Source: Prorocentrum cordatum
Taxonomy: Eukaryota > Sar > Dinophyceae > Prorocentrales > Prorocentraceae
Length of the DNA stretch: 64,000 nucleotides
Direction of reading: 5' to 3'
NCBI GenBank assembly: GCA_963575745.1
Contig: CAUYUJ010017969.1
Location: 26,001-90,000, forward strand
A program made the position numbers and the translations under genes. Below the pieces are notes generated by a model that searched no databases, was not told the origin of the DNA, and worked only from the letters and a program-made list of their open reading frames with translations. This document shows positions 40,201 to 50,608 of this stretch, piece by piece (positions within the stretch are counted from its first letter, which is position 1; each line of letters opens with the position of its first letter).

Positions 40201-41850
40201 GTGTCCGACGCTGAGCGGACCATGATCGAGATGGACACGGAGAGGCGGAACCTCTTGCACCAGCGCACGGACCAGGCTCTGAAGAGACTCTCCCGCGTGG
40301 TGGACATCACAGAGGAGGGCGAGCCCGACTGCGACCAGCTGGAAGATCCCGCCAACGCCGACGAGCCCTCCACGGAGACGGGCGTGAACATGGAGCCGGG
40401 CATATCGCTGGACGAGGGAGTCTCCCGAGTGACAGAGACGCCTCCGCTGGACACTCCGAGGAGGTCGGAACCGGAGCAGGAGCAGCCAGCGAGCGAGCCC
40501 TCTCCCGAGCGCGAAGCAGAGGCACCTGAAGGAGACGGAGGCGTACCCCCGCAGCCGGCGAGGGCCTACGAGCCGAGAGATGACCTGCCCTTCAGCATCA
40601 GGCAGCGGCTCAGCGAGATGAGAGGAGGCCCACGAGATCCTCCCCGAGAACCTGAAGCTGAACGACCTGCTCCTCGAGGAGAAGTTCGACCACGAGAAGA
40701 AGCCGTGAACGAGGAGGGCCCGGCGCCAAAGAGGAGCCGTGAGGAGTTTGACATCGAGGACATCCTGGCCGCCATCTCAGACGGGTCCCCAGCTTACGAG
40801 GTGCACATCGACCTCCCCGCCAAGGAGATGGACAAGAAGGCCTGGCACAGGTTCACGCGAGACCCCACGGCCTACGCCGCCGCCGCCGTGAAGAAGAGTA
40901 GCCCGAAGGTGGTCCTCCGAAAGCTGGACCACGCCATGCGGGAGCAGTTCCAGGCAGCCAAGAACGCCGAGGTCAACAGCTGGCTGGCCAACCAGGTCAC
41001 CACGGCAGCCAAGAGAGCGGATGCTGGACCAAGAGGGCCGATGAGGATGCACTGGCACCTGACGGTGAAGTCGGACGGGAAGGCGAAGGCCCGCATCGTG
41101 CTCCTAGGCTTCGAGGACCCGCGGCTGGGTCACATGAAGACGGCGAGCCCGACCGCATCCGTCAGAACTAGGAACCTGGCCTACCAGGTCTGCGCGAACG
41201 AGGGTCTGCGCCTTCACAAGGGAGACGTGAAGGCAGCTTTCTTGCAGTCTCAGAGCTCCGATACCGGCATCTTCGTGGAGCCCGTCCGCAAGCTGCGCGA
41301 GGCCATGGACTTGCAGGAGGACGAGGTCGTGCTGATGTTCAAGAAGGCCTACGGTCTGTGCGACGCCCCGAAGGAGTGGTTCGACGAGGTCGCCAGGCGC
41401 ATGGCAGAGTCCAGCTGGGTAGCCATGAAGCTGGAGCCGTTTGTGTGGACCCTGTACGATAAGGGTCGTCGGGTCGCCGTCGCGTTCGTGCACGCGGACG
41501 ACTTCAGGGAGGACAACGACATGGCGAAGACGAAGCACGAGGAGCTGCGCAACTACTGGCAGTGGGGCTCCTGGGAGACAGGGTGCTTCCGACAAAAGGG
41601 CGTGGACGTGGTGCAGCTGTCTGACTACTCCATCTCGCTCTCTTTCGCCGCCGCCGCCGCGAAGGTGGAGATGATCGAGGGATGGAGTGGACGAGCCGGG
41701 CGAGCCGACGACGCCCTGCCAGCCCCTGGGATTACCGCGTGCCGAGCAGCCATCGGAGGCTTACAGTACCTGGCATCGCAGGGCCAGAGCCTCATCGCAG
41801 CACGAGCATACTGTCGTCCTACACCAACACCGCAACCTACGGGCTGGTGA
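40201..41850 (+). pseudogene. Copia reverse transcriptase
   Basis: An acidic/Pro-rich N-terminal region is followed by HWHLTVKSDGKAKARIVLLG, motif A GDVKAAFLQ (about 41220-41250), KKAYGLCDAPKEWFDEV (about 41342-41392) and motif C AFVHADDFRED (about 41482-41515). The catalytic Asp residues are present. The frame reads without interruption for about 550 codons but loses sense near 41800, where RNase H continues in another frame. Confidence 0.75.
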
Positions 41851-42641
41851 CTCGCATCAACAAGGTGATCCGCACAGCCCACGAGACAGCCCGCGTGCCA
41901 GTGCAATTTCGTGCAGTCAAGGACCCGATCTTCATCGCCTTCCACGATGCAGCCTGGGCAGTCAGGAAGGACGGGAAGTCGCAGGGAGGCTACATCATCG
42001 GGATGGGCGAGCGAGCTCTGCTAGACGGAGAGAGTCATGCCATATCCCCTCTGCAGTTCACCTTAAAGAAGCTCCCGCGTGTGACACGGTCCAGCCTGGG
42101 ATGCGAAGTGCAGTCAGGAAACATGTGCCACGAGGACCTGACTTAGATGCGCATGGCCTGGACGGAGCTGATGCGAGGCGGTGTCAATCTGAAGGACATC
42201 CGAGGCTCCCTCCGGCTGACGCAAGCGACGATGGCCACCGACTGCAAGGGCTTGTACGACGCCCTGGCTCGCAGCGTGAGCGCAGGACTAGGCGCAGACG
42301 ATCGCCGCTCGGCCCTAGAGGCGCTTGGCCTCCAACAAGCAATGGAGGAGGGGACTACCGAGCTGCGCTGGGTCCACTCGGAGGCCATGCCGGCCGACGG
42401 TCTGACTAAAGGATCGTGTGCAGCTCGATCCGTGCTGGCAGACTTCCTGACTCGCGGCTACTGGCGTCTGGTCCAGGACCCGACCTTCACTTCCTCGAAG
42501 AAGCGGCGTCAGCAAGGCCACGAGGATATCTTCGACGACAGGATCGAGCGAGAGCCGTTCTTCCCATCGGTGAACCCCGACGATGACCTAGGTGACTTCG
42601 AGGTGCCGACCGGGTACGCCGACCACTACGACGAGAGGTAG
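41800..42641 (+). pseudogene. Copia RNase H and C-terminus
   Basis: Continues with YGLVTRINKVIRTAHETA and then IAFHDAAWAVRKDGKSQGGY (first Asp). LGCEVQSGN follows (Glu), then EDLT-stop(42144)-MRMAWTEL, ATDCKGLYDAL (Asp) and HSEAMPADGLTKG (last Asp). All four RNase H residues are visible. One in-frame TAG interrupts. The frame ends at 42641, 25 bp before the 3' LTR. Confidence 0.7.
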
Positions 42642-42666
42642 TACGATAGCTTCGACGACCTCCCAG

Positions 42667-42865
42667 TGCGAATCATGTAGGACACGATAGACGTTTAGAG
42701 AGTCTGTATCGTCTGTGCTATGTTTGCCTGTCGTGCATAGCGATATATATATATATATATAGCCATTTGGGAGCATACTACGGTCGTAGCTAGGGGACTG
42801 TGTGTACACAGTGCGTCGCCGTGACCGGTGAGCAAAAGAATACAAACAGCACATCTGCACTGACA
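42667..42865 (+). repeat. 3' LTR of the copia element (199 bp)
   Basis: Starts TGCGAATCATGTAGGACACG and ends CTGACA, followed by the GCCCC duplication. The TA tract is short here (about 42740-42760). Confidence 0.9.
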
Positions 42866-42870
42866 GCCCC

Positions 42871-43196
42871 CCCCCAGGGCCGTTTTTGGCCGTTCTGGGC
42901 CCGAAAAAGGGGAAACCCAAGAATCTGTCAAAAACCGGGAGAACAAGTTAGCCAGAGTGGACCCCACACAGTGTGAGTCTAGCGATGTATGTGATGATAT
43001 ATATATATCTATGTGTGTGTATGGAGCAAACTGCATGGTGCATTCTACTTGGAACAAAATATGTGGTGCAATCTACTTTGACTGCCTTGAAGCTCTCCTC
43101 TCCACTGCTCGTGCAAACATCCCACCCTCACACCCGCAACTTGGTCGCAAGACCTCTTAAGACCTTGACGGTAGGTACCAAATGGCACTTGGCAAC
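42871..43196. repeat. Left part of composite repeat, copy 1
   Basis: After a GGGCCG-word region, 43010-43145 contains GGTGCAATCTACTT, CTCCACTGCTCGTGCAAACATCCCACC and CGCAACTTGGTCGC (given as separate words). It resembles 46385-46530 and, as there, is followed by GAC-type triplet DNA. Confidence 0.5.
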
Positions 43197-43292
43197 GACA
43201 CCGACGCAGACGACGACAGCGACAACGACGACGACTACGACGATGCCGACGACGACTATGACGACACTGACGACGACTCCGACGACTTCGAC

Positions 43293-43324
<32 letters not shown>

Positions 43325-43816
43325 CGACACCGACGACGACGACGCCGACGCCGACGACGACGACGACGATGACGACGCCGACGACGACGGCGACGACGCC
43401 GACGACGACGACGACACCGACGACGACGACGACGACGACGCCGACGACGACGACGACGATGACGCCGACGACGTCGCCGACGACGACGACGCCGACGACG
43501 ACGACGACACCGACGACGACGACGACGACGACGACGCCGACGACGACGACTATGACAACGACAACGACGCTGACGACGACGACGACGTCGACGACGACGC
43601 CGACGAAGACGACGACAACGACGACGTCGCCAACGAAGACGATGACGACAACGAGGGAGGAGGGAGGACGACGACGGCGACAACGACGACAACAACGACA
43701 ACAACGAGGGAGGAGGGAGGACGGCGACGACGCGAACGACGACGAAGGAGGAAGGACGGCGATGCCGACGACGACAACGACGAGGAAGGAGGGAAGACGA
43801 CGACGACGACGACGAC

Positions 43817-43850
<34 letters not shown>

Positions 43851-44042
43851 ACGAAATAGGAGGGACGACGACGAGGGAGGAGGAGGAAGGACGACCACGA
43901 CGACGGAAACGACCACGACGCCAAAGAGGACGACGACGACGAACACGAGGAAAGACAGAGGACGACGTAGGCGACGACGACGACGACGACGACGACGCGG
44001 GAGGAGGGAGGACGGCGACGACGACGATGACGACGACGGCGC
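43197..44042. repeat. Long GAC/GTC triplet tract (about 840 bp)
   Basis: Imperfect ACG/GAC triplets with occasional CCG, ATG and GGA. Open frames read poly-Asp, poly-Thr or poly-Arg; these are products of the repeat and are not annotated as genes. Confidence 0.9.
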
Positions 44043-44044
44043 AA

Positions 44045-44560
44045 GAGCGCGCGCGCACGCTTTTGTTGAAAATCCGTGTTGCGAAACCTTCTGTTTTTGT
44101 AGGCTGCTTGGACACACGATTTTGAAATCCTTCCGAAACCGATGGGTTTTGAAGGATTTTGGTATACGCGCGCGACAACGCGCGCGTCTGCACTTCGTCC
44201 CGTTTTTTGCAGAGGGTTCTCGCGACGGCACACGCGCAAGGGGGTTCGACAGATTTCAACATGCGCGCGCGAAGCCCGTTTGGTAGCATTTTGTGAAAAT
44301 CTTGAAAACCGATGGTTTTCTTGAGATTTCGCAAGAGTTCGCGCGTAAGCTTTGTTAGCAAATCAGTGTTGCAAAACCCTGTGTTTTGGTATGTGTTTTG
44401 GAAACTCGATTGCGAAATCCTTCCGACACCGAAGGTTTTTGAAGGATTTTGGCATGCGCGCGCGACGACGCGCGCGTGCGCACTTCGTCCCATTTCTTGC
44501 AAGGGATTCGCAAAAAAGTCTTATGTTAGAACAAAAAATGTCACCGCATAGTGTTTGTTT
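44045..44560. repeat. Hairpin plus alternating-CG modules, site 2
   Basis: Two strong copies about 290 bp apart and a weaker one between them. Hairpins: 44124-44159 (AAATCCTTC...GAAGGATTT with inner AAACC/GGTTT), 44296-44329 and 44414-44449. Each strong hairpin is followed by a GCGCGCGCGAC...GCGCGCG run and CACTTCGTCCC. No gene was seen to 45060, only a GTTGCGC-rich patch. Confidence 0.75.
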
Positions 44561-45059
44561 ACAAGGGAACGTTAGGGGGGGGGGAACCCGGTTGGCCTGG
44601 GACATTGTGATTTCATATTTAGGATGGACTTGTGGTCAGAATCATATGTGATTTACATACCCCAAAAGGGGGGGCGATAACGCCGGGGGGGAGAGTCTAT
44701 TCTGTTTTTAGACAGGAGAACCGATGTGGCGCAGCTCGCGTTGCGCAACCTGCGTTGCGCAATACACCGTGTGCAATATATGTTGTACATCGTACGGGGT
44801 CCAATACCTACATGCATGCACATAATATTATAAAACTATGTTATATATCCGCCGGCCCCCTTGTGGGGCCACCAGGCTGTAGGGCGAAGGTTCGCAGCTT
44901 CCTGTACCAGTTGCAGCTTCCAGCTTCCACTGTTACAATTCTGCTTCTTGCTGCTTACTGCTCCTTGCTCATGGACCGCGCGAGGGGGGGAGGCCCAAAA
45001 CGGGCATTTTTACCATGCCCTGAGAGTGAGCTCTGAGTTGCTGGCGTGGGTAAAAATTA

Positions 45060-45480
45060 ACACCCCTTACGCAGATCGGCGGGGTCAGGGTCCAAAAACA
45101 CATGGGACTTGCCACATTTCTAAAATTTGCTGGCACACCTCACGCAAATCGGCGGGGTCAGGGTGCAAAAACAAAAAGGATTTGCCACATTCCTGAAAAT
45201 CGCTAACACCCCTGACGCAGATCGGCGGGGTCAGGGTCCAAACACACAAAGGATTTGCCACATTTCTGCAATTCGGTGGCACCCCTCACACAGATCGGCA
45301 GGGTCAGGGTCCAAAAACACAAAGGATTTGCAACATTTTTAAAATTCGGCGGCACCCCTCACGCAGATCGGCAGGGTCAGGGTCCAAAAACACAAAGGAT
45401 TTCCCACATTTCTGAAATCCGGTGGCACCCGTGACGCAGATCCGTAGGGTCAGGGTCGAAAAACAAACAAGTCCCGACAC
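45060..45480. repeat. 73-bp minisatellite, six copies
   Basis: ACGCAGATCGGCGGGGTCAG and its variants start at 45069, 45142, 45215, 45288, 45361 and 45434, exactly 73 bp apart. One further diverged copy lies at 45690-45765. The unit is not a multiple of three, so it is not coding. Confidence 0.9.
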
Positions 45481-45829
45481 TCCTTCACGGCGGCGCCCAG
45501 ACCTCATAATTTTATCTTTTGCATCTCCTATTATCCGAGACAGGGGGCCGGCGGCATGGGGCGAAGCCCCTACGGATATACACCTATATTCTCATACGCA
45601 CCTCTCCGAGGGAGTAGAGCTCAGAGGCGATTAATGCGTCCGTCGTTCGCGATTGTTCTGGCCGTTTCGCTCGGGACATCCTCGAAATTCTGAAAATCGG
45701 TGGCACCCCTCACGCAGATCGTGACGTCAGGGTCCAAAAACACATAGGATTTCCAACATTTTATCATAAAACCTTCAAAAACACATGGTAATTTCAATGA
45801 TTTTGACTCCGATTCTCAGAGAATGGCGG

Positions 45830-46045
45830 TTTCGCCTGAGACATCCTCCCAAAATCGAGCCCCAGACCCCTCCTCGGAGCCTCCTGGGGGCCTCCTGGAA
45901 CCTCCTGGGGCCTCCTGGGGCTTTCTGGACCTTCTGGTACCCCAGACCCCGCCTCGGAGCCTCCTGGAGTTCTCCTGGGCCTGCTGAGGCCGCCTGGGGC
46001 CTCCTGGGGCCTCCTGGGGCCTCCTGGGGCTTCAGAACTACATGC
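45830..46045. repeat. GGGGCCTCCT 10-bp minisatellite
   Basis: Degenerate tandem copies of a 10-bp word, with stray copies near 46185-46240. Minus-strand frames read PGGPRRPQEA-type repeats only. Confidence 0.8.
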
Positions 46046-46089
46046 ACACACAGAGACACAAATCACGCCCAACACATCACACGCTAGAC

Positions 46090-46180
46090 AAACATAACAT
46101 ACACACACACACACACCGACAACACGCAAAAAGCACGCACCACACAAAGCACACATCACACACACACACACACACTCACA
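46090..46180. repeat. AC/GT microsatellite
   Basis: Two CA-repeat runs separated by AC-rich sequence. Confidence 0.9.
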
Positions 46181-46384
46181 ATCCTGGGGCCTCCTGGAGC
46201 CTCTCCTGGTATCCAAGTCGGGCCTCCTGAGGCTTCCTGGGGGGCCCTGGTACACACATCGCAAGGTGTGGCAACCCCACTTGCGCTCGAGTGCGACTTC
46301 GCTGTTGCATGTCACTCCTGCTTCAAACGCCCCTTCAGCTTGTTGTATGAGCCTGGGCACACACGTGCCACTTGTATTTGTATA

Positions 46385-47340
46385 TATGGTGCAATTTACG
46401 CGCTGCAATCTTTGCGGGAAAATCTGTACGCGGTGCAACCTACGTGGTGCAATTCACCCCGCCGAACATTTTGAAATTGATAACTCCGCTGCTCGCGAAA
46501 TCATCCCACCCACCCACTCGAAACTTGGTTCGCTAAACCATGCGGCGGCGATTGCCATGACCGCTTGGCGCTGAATTGGCGCATCGCTGCGGCCGTACTA
46601 ACTCGCGCAGGCGCACAGCGGTCAGGAACTCTGGCGCGGCCGACGCTGCCGCGGTGGCCTTGACCGCTGGGCATGCCCCAGCGCGTCTCGCAGGCCGCGC
46701 TGCCGCGCTGACGCGCAAGCACTTGAATGCGACTCGGGGACTCGGGCGGGCGCGGTATCATGGAGACGTCGGCAACGGCAGACACGATTATGATAGTAGC
46801 GATGCTGGAGACGACGGCAGCGATGATGACGGCAACACCAATGACAGCACCGATACTGATCACACCGACAACGATGATGGTGGCAATGCGTCGGCGATGA
46901 AACTTTTGATGCGATTTCGACATGCGCGCGCGGCCGACGGGCGCAATGGCGAGCATGGGGATATTCAGAAACCGATCGCCCCCCTCCAACACGCGTGCAT
47001 GGGCGCTCGAATGATTCCGACATCCGCGCGCGAGGGGCCCAGCTGGTCGCATTTGACGAGAATGCGTTACATGAAAATGCTGGTTTTCTGACGGATTCAC
47101 CAAAGCGCGCGGGCAAATCTGTGTGTTGAACCATACGGTTGCCAAACCATGCGTGCTAAACTGATCTCGGCGCAATCGGTTTCAAAACGCTTCCAATTAC
47201 GGAAATGTAAACTGCCGGATACGGAAATGGTTGAACGAGTTTGGCATGCGCGCGACGACGCGCGCGCGTGGATTTGGCCACCTGATTCGCACGGGACACT
47301 TGAAAGTGATGCGTTGTTACAAACAAGTGCGCGCATATAA
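46385..47340. repeat. Composite repeat, copy 2 (leader, GAC-like tract, CG modules)
   Basis: 46385-46530 resembles 43010-43145 (GGTGCAATTCACC, CTGCTCGCGAAATCATCCCACC, CGAAACTTGGTTCGC as separate words). A shorter GAC/GAT-rich tract at 46765-46885 follows, and then hairpin/CG modules at 46890-47290, including GGCATGCGCGCGACGACGCG near 47245. The same order as copy 1 marks a composite repeated unit. Confidence 0.55.
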
Positions 47341-48894
47341 TTTCTAGAGCCACGCGCTTCTCGCGTGCGCTTAGGTTCCAGTAAGAAGCCGCCCTTGACA
47401 AGTTCACAACGGCGTGCACGCACGCACATACCCAACATGAAGTGCCAACGCATTGAAGCAGAAGCAGAAAGGCGGACCGAGGATTGCCATCTGAGGTAGG
47501 CCCAAGCATATTCATCGCGACGCGATGCAAAACAATGCAAAACCGCAAACTGTATGTATCACGTTCACGGAAATTCAACGGTGTGCTAACCCAGACAAAG
47601 CTGAACCATGTAAAAGACGAATCTGCGAAGCACTAATATCCAACACGAGCGCACTGCAAAACAATGCGCCTGCGATCAGGTGCGGAACAATCCGACGAAC
47701 CCAACAACCCAAAGAATGCGGAACTCCAATAGCGATGGAACGGGACATTCGAAGAAAGAGCCTGGGAACTTGTGCGGGGGGTCCCCAGTGCCACCAGGTC
47801 TCTTGCACACATATAAAGGGCTAGAGAAAGCGAACGGGAGAACGAGGAGGGAAAGAGGGGCCGCAGCAAGGATCTGAGAAGAGTCGAGCAAGGGGACGGC
47901 GGAAAGAGAAACAGAGGGAAAGAAAGAAAGCATTCGGGATGGACGAGCAAAGGAGAAGGAGAGAGGACGCGGCAGGGTGAACAACAACAAAGAAGATCGA
48001 GAAGGAAGGAAGGAAAAACAAAAAAAAAAAACTGATGAACCAAGAAAAATGTGTGGGGCTGTCGTGTACTGGTGGGGACGTATCTGAAGAACACGTTGGA
48101 ACAAGATTCCCTGGGTGTCTGTTTGGCCTAGGCGAACTGAGCGTCCTGTGATGATTATCACGGGCCCCGTTGGGTGATTGTTGAAAGATTGTTACGACCT
48201 GTTTGGGGGTTTTCTGAACAAGCGGGGTGTCCGACTGGGATGTATCAGAACATGCTCGGGACATCCAGGCCCGGGTCAATAGCGAACACGCCTGCCACAT
48301 TCATCGGTCAACGCTTCCCCCTCCCCTCATATGTTCAAATTTAGCGGCGAGCCTGGTGAATCGCACTTCGACCACAATCTCCCCCGCGCGTGCCAACTTA
48401 GATTTTGTCTGGGGGGAGGGGAGAGTCCGCGAATTGTTCCCCCCATACCGTCTGAGGGCCTAGTGGGGCCGAGGCTGGATCGGTTCGACGGTCGCTGGGG
48501 CCGCGGGGGCATTCGAAGCCATGTTGAGGACCTCCGGGAAACCTCTTGAAGCGGTCGCCGCCTGTCCGACCCCCTGAAGAATATTTTTTGGCCGATAAAT
48601 TGCAAATATCAGAAAACAAACCAAAATCCCGCGAATGCCGAACAGAAGCTTGTCAGGTGGGGGGCCCTCCTGAAGTTTTTTCCCTCTTGGGTCCTCAGAG
48701 CGACCCCGACGGCCGTTCCCGACGACCTCAAACGACGAACCCCCCCCGACGCCCACCGCCCACTTCACCGCTACTCCTGCGCCGCCTGGTCGGCGTCGCC
48801 GCCGTAGGGTCCGAAGCCTCGTCACGGGTGGCTCTTTTCTCCCGGCCCCTGGCCAAGCCTGTCTGATTGCGGTTGATTCCGTTCTTTCCCCTTT
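47341..48894. other. No supported gene; purine-rich patch
   Basis: 47820-48032 is strongly purine-rich on the plus strand and ends in an A run (48012-48031). Frames on either strand are compositionally biased, with no domain seen. Confidence 0.5.
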
Positions 48895-48919
48895 TCTCTC
48901 TCTCTCTCTCTCTCTCTCC
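48895..48919. repeat. TC dinucleotide microsatellite
   Basis: About 12 TC units. The surrounding 48.7-49.5 kb has open plus-strand frames of Ser/Pro/Arg-rich composition without recognisable motifs. Confidence 0.9.
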
Positions 48920-49579
48920 TCCTGCCCTCTGCCTGCTGTCTGCAACCCGCCCCCTTCTGCCCACCCGTCCGCCCTGCCGGCTACGGCCTCCCGCCCGCGC
49001 GTTCGTCGCCGTCGTCGTCGTCGTCTGCATGCTTCTCCCCTCCTCTCCCCCCTCCACCAGGCAACACAGCCTGCCCAGGACCAGCGTGGCGGCGCGTAGG
49101 GCTCTATCGGCGCACCACCCGGTCGACGAACCCAACGATTCAGGAGAATCGATGGTTGGTGGGGGTAAAGCTCGCCACCTTGGGTTGCTGTGTTGCACTA
49201 ATGTAGAACGCTCACGGAAGGGCGGCCTTCGAGCTGGCAATGTCGGGCTCCCGGGGCCCTCACGTGGGCCCCGGGATTGTCAGGAGACGATGCAGGAGGA
49301 AAAGCTGGTCGCGATCCACAGCGGGCTTCAGGACTGTCAGAAAACGAATCAGGAGCTCCAGCTGGAGCGCGGCTGGGGAGTGACTCGGGGAAGGCCGGTC
49401 GAGATGACGGCGGCCCTCGCCAGCGCTTTTCGTTTTCGTTTGGCCGCCCGAAGGCCTCTCGTCGCAAGGGCGGGATCCGCCTCGCGCTGGTCACGACGGA
49501 GGATGAAGAGGGGGGATTAGTAAAACATCCTCGAAGACCATCGGCGAACAAGTGATCGATCGGAGGGCGCTAGCTACAC
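48920..49579. other. No supported gene; weak internal repeats
   Basis: A TGTCAGGAGACGATGCAGGA / TGTCAGAAAACGAATCAGGA pair about 60 bp apart (near 49278 and 49337) is the only structure noticed. Confidence 0.4.
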
Positions 49580-49688
49580 GATCCTGAACAGGCCCATCCT
49601 GGACCAGGAGTTGTGTAAGATGCCTTCCTGCCCTAACCACGAGGGCGTATACACCGAACCTGGGTCCAGGATGGGCCTGGCCAGGATC
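49580..49688. repeat. Inverted repeat hairpin, 29-30 bp arms
   Basis: The left arm 49580-49608 starts GATCCTGAACAGGCCCATCC. The right arm 49659-49688 is its near-perfect reverse complement, ending GGCCTGGCCAGGATC. There are about three mismatches and a loop of about 50 bp. It could be a MITE-like element or a structured RNA. Confidence 0.75.
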
Positions 49689-50456
49689 GGTGCATGTGCC
49701 TAGTTGGCGCCCTCCGATTCGAAAACATCGGGAAAAATCGTCCAGCGGAACCCCCGGCCGGCCGACCGCGGAGGGCGACCCACGCGCGCAGCGACTGAGC
49801 CTCGGGGCCGCCATCGGCCTCGCCGCCGCCGCCGCCGGCTCCGAGGGCCGCCACTCCGCCGTCCCTGCGGGAGAGGGCGGGCGTGAGCCAGGGGAAGGGT
49901 CAGCCGAGACCCAGACATCCGGCGACACCAAAAAAACGAGACTGAGGCATTTCGACGTGTTCGGCCTCTCGGGGCCCTCAGCGTGCCTCGGAATCGTCCA
50001 AAAACTACTCAGGATGAAAAAACGGTACGGTGAGGCGATCCCCCCGCGAGGGCCCTTCTGTGAGCGCTTTCCCCCTGCCAGGGCCTCCTCGGTGCACACT
50101 ATCCGGGGGATAGCTTACATAGTAAGCGGGCCAGCGGCGCCACATCGCACGCTCTTTCCAACGCCAACCGAGGAAGCGGATGGGTCCGGCGAGGTTTCGC
50201 CGCGTTGCCTCCCGTTGCCGCCTCGTTGCCGCCTCGTGCGCTGGGTGGGTCTGGGGAGCTTTCGCCACGCTGCACCCGTTGCCGCCTGCAGCTTGCACCA
50301 CGCATACTGCACCACATAGCTTACACCACAAAGCCTGCGCAACATGGCTTACACAGCCACAGTGCAATAACTGACTGTTTGGGGCCCACGCTGGCTGGCA
50401 TCTTTTCTTGGGATGCCCAGAGGAATCTCCAGAGGAAGGAAAAACGGCAAAAGCCT
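49689..50456. other. No supported gene; short tandem repeats
   Basis: 50190-50300 holds two copies of a roughly 70-bp unit (GTCCGGCGAGGTTTCGCCGC / GTCTGGGGAGCTTTCGCCAC). 50285-50355 holds GCTTACACCACA-type words. No coding evidence. Confidence 0.45.
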
Positions 50457-50608
50457 GAACTTTTGGAACTCTGCGTGGACTTCTTGGATCCGCGCTGAAA
50501 CCCTCTCCCCAGCACGCAGAGTGCGCCAGGCCAGCAGCGGCGCCAGAGGCGCAGGCAGGGGGGCCCAGAGCCGATCCAAGAAACACGCGCGGAGCTCCCA
50601 AAGTTGAT
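50457..50608. repeat. MITE-like inverted-repeat element, copy 1
   Basis: The left arm (TTTGGAACTCTGCGTGGACT... to about 50497) and right arm (about 50566-50608) are imperfect reverse complements sharing TTCTTGGATC and CCGCGCG words. The core of about 70 bp contains GGCGCC. It is related to 51561-51708. Confidence 0.6.

Larger units (their letters stand above)
35078..42865 (+). mobile_element. Ty1/copia LTR retrotransposon with methyltransferase-like domain, broken
   Basis: A 7.8-kb element bounded by LTRs that start TG and end CA, with a 5-bp target duplication GCCCC at 35073-35077 and 42866-42870. Internal order on the plus strand: gag, aspartic protease, acidic spacer, cytosine-methyltransferase-like domain, integrase, RT, RNase H. 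Integrase before RT is diagnostic of copia. Frame sense is kept over long distances, but six stops (37062, 37455, 38451, 39364, 40174, 42144) and three shifts break it. No clear primer-binding site or polypurine tract was recognised. Confidence 0.9.

Noticed and set aside
42740-42790. Relic of the dinoflagellate spliced leader (AGCCATTTTGG-like word in the LTRs)
   Set aside because: Only about 11 bases resemble it, the rest differs, and the word belongs to both LTRs.
43182-43859. Poly-Asp plus-strand open frame
   Set aside because: It is only the translation of the GAC triplet tract, and all frames there are open for the same reason.
45060-45480. CRISPR-like array
   Set aside because: The 73-bp units are contiguous and similar throughout, with no constant-repeat/variable-spacer structure and no cas genes.
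47676-48161. Phe/Ser/Leu-rich minus-strand frame as a membrane protein
   Set aside because: It is produced by a purine/pyrimidine-biased tract and shows no conserved motif.
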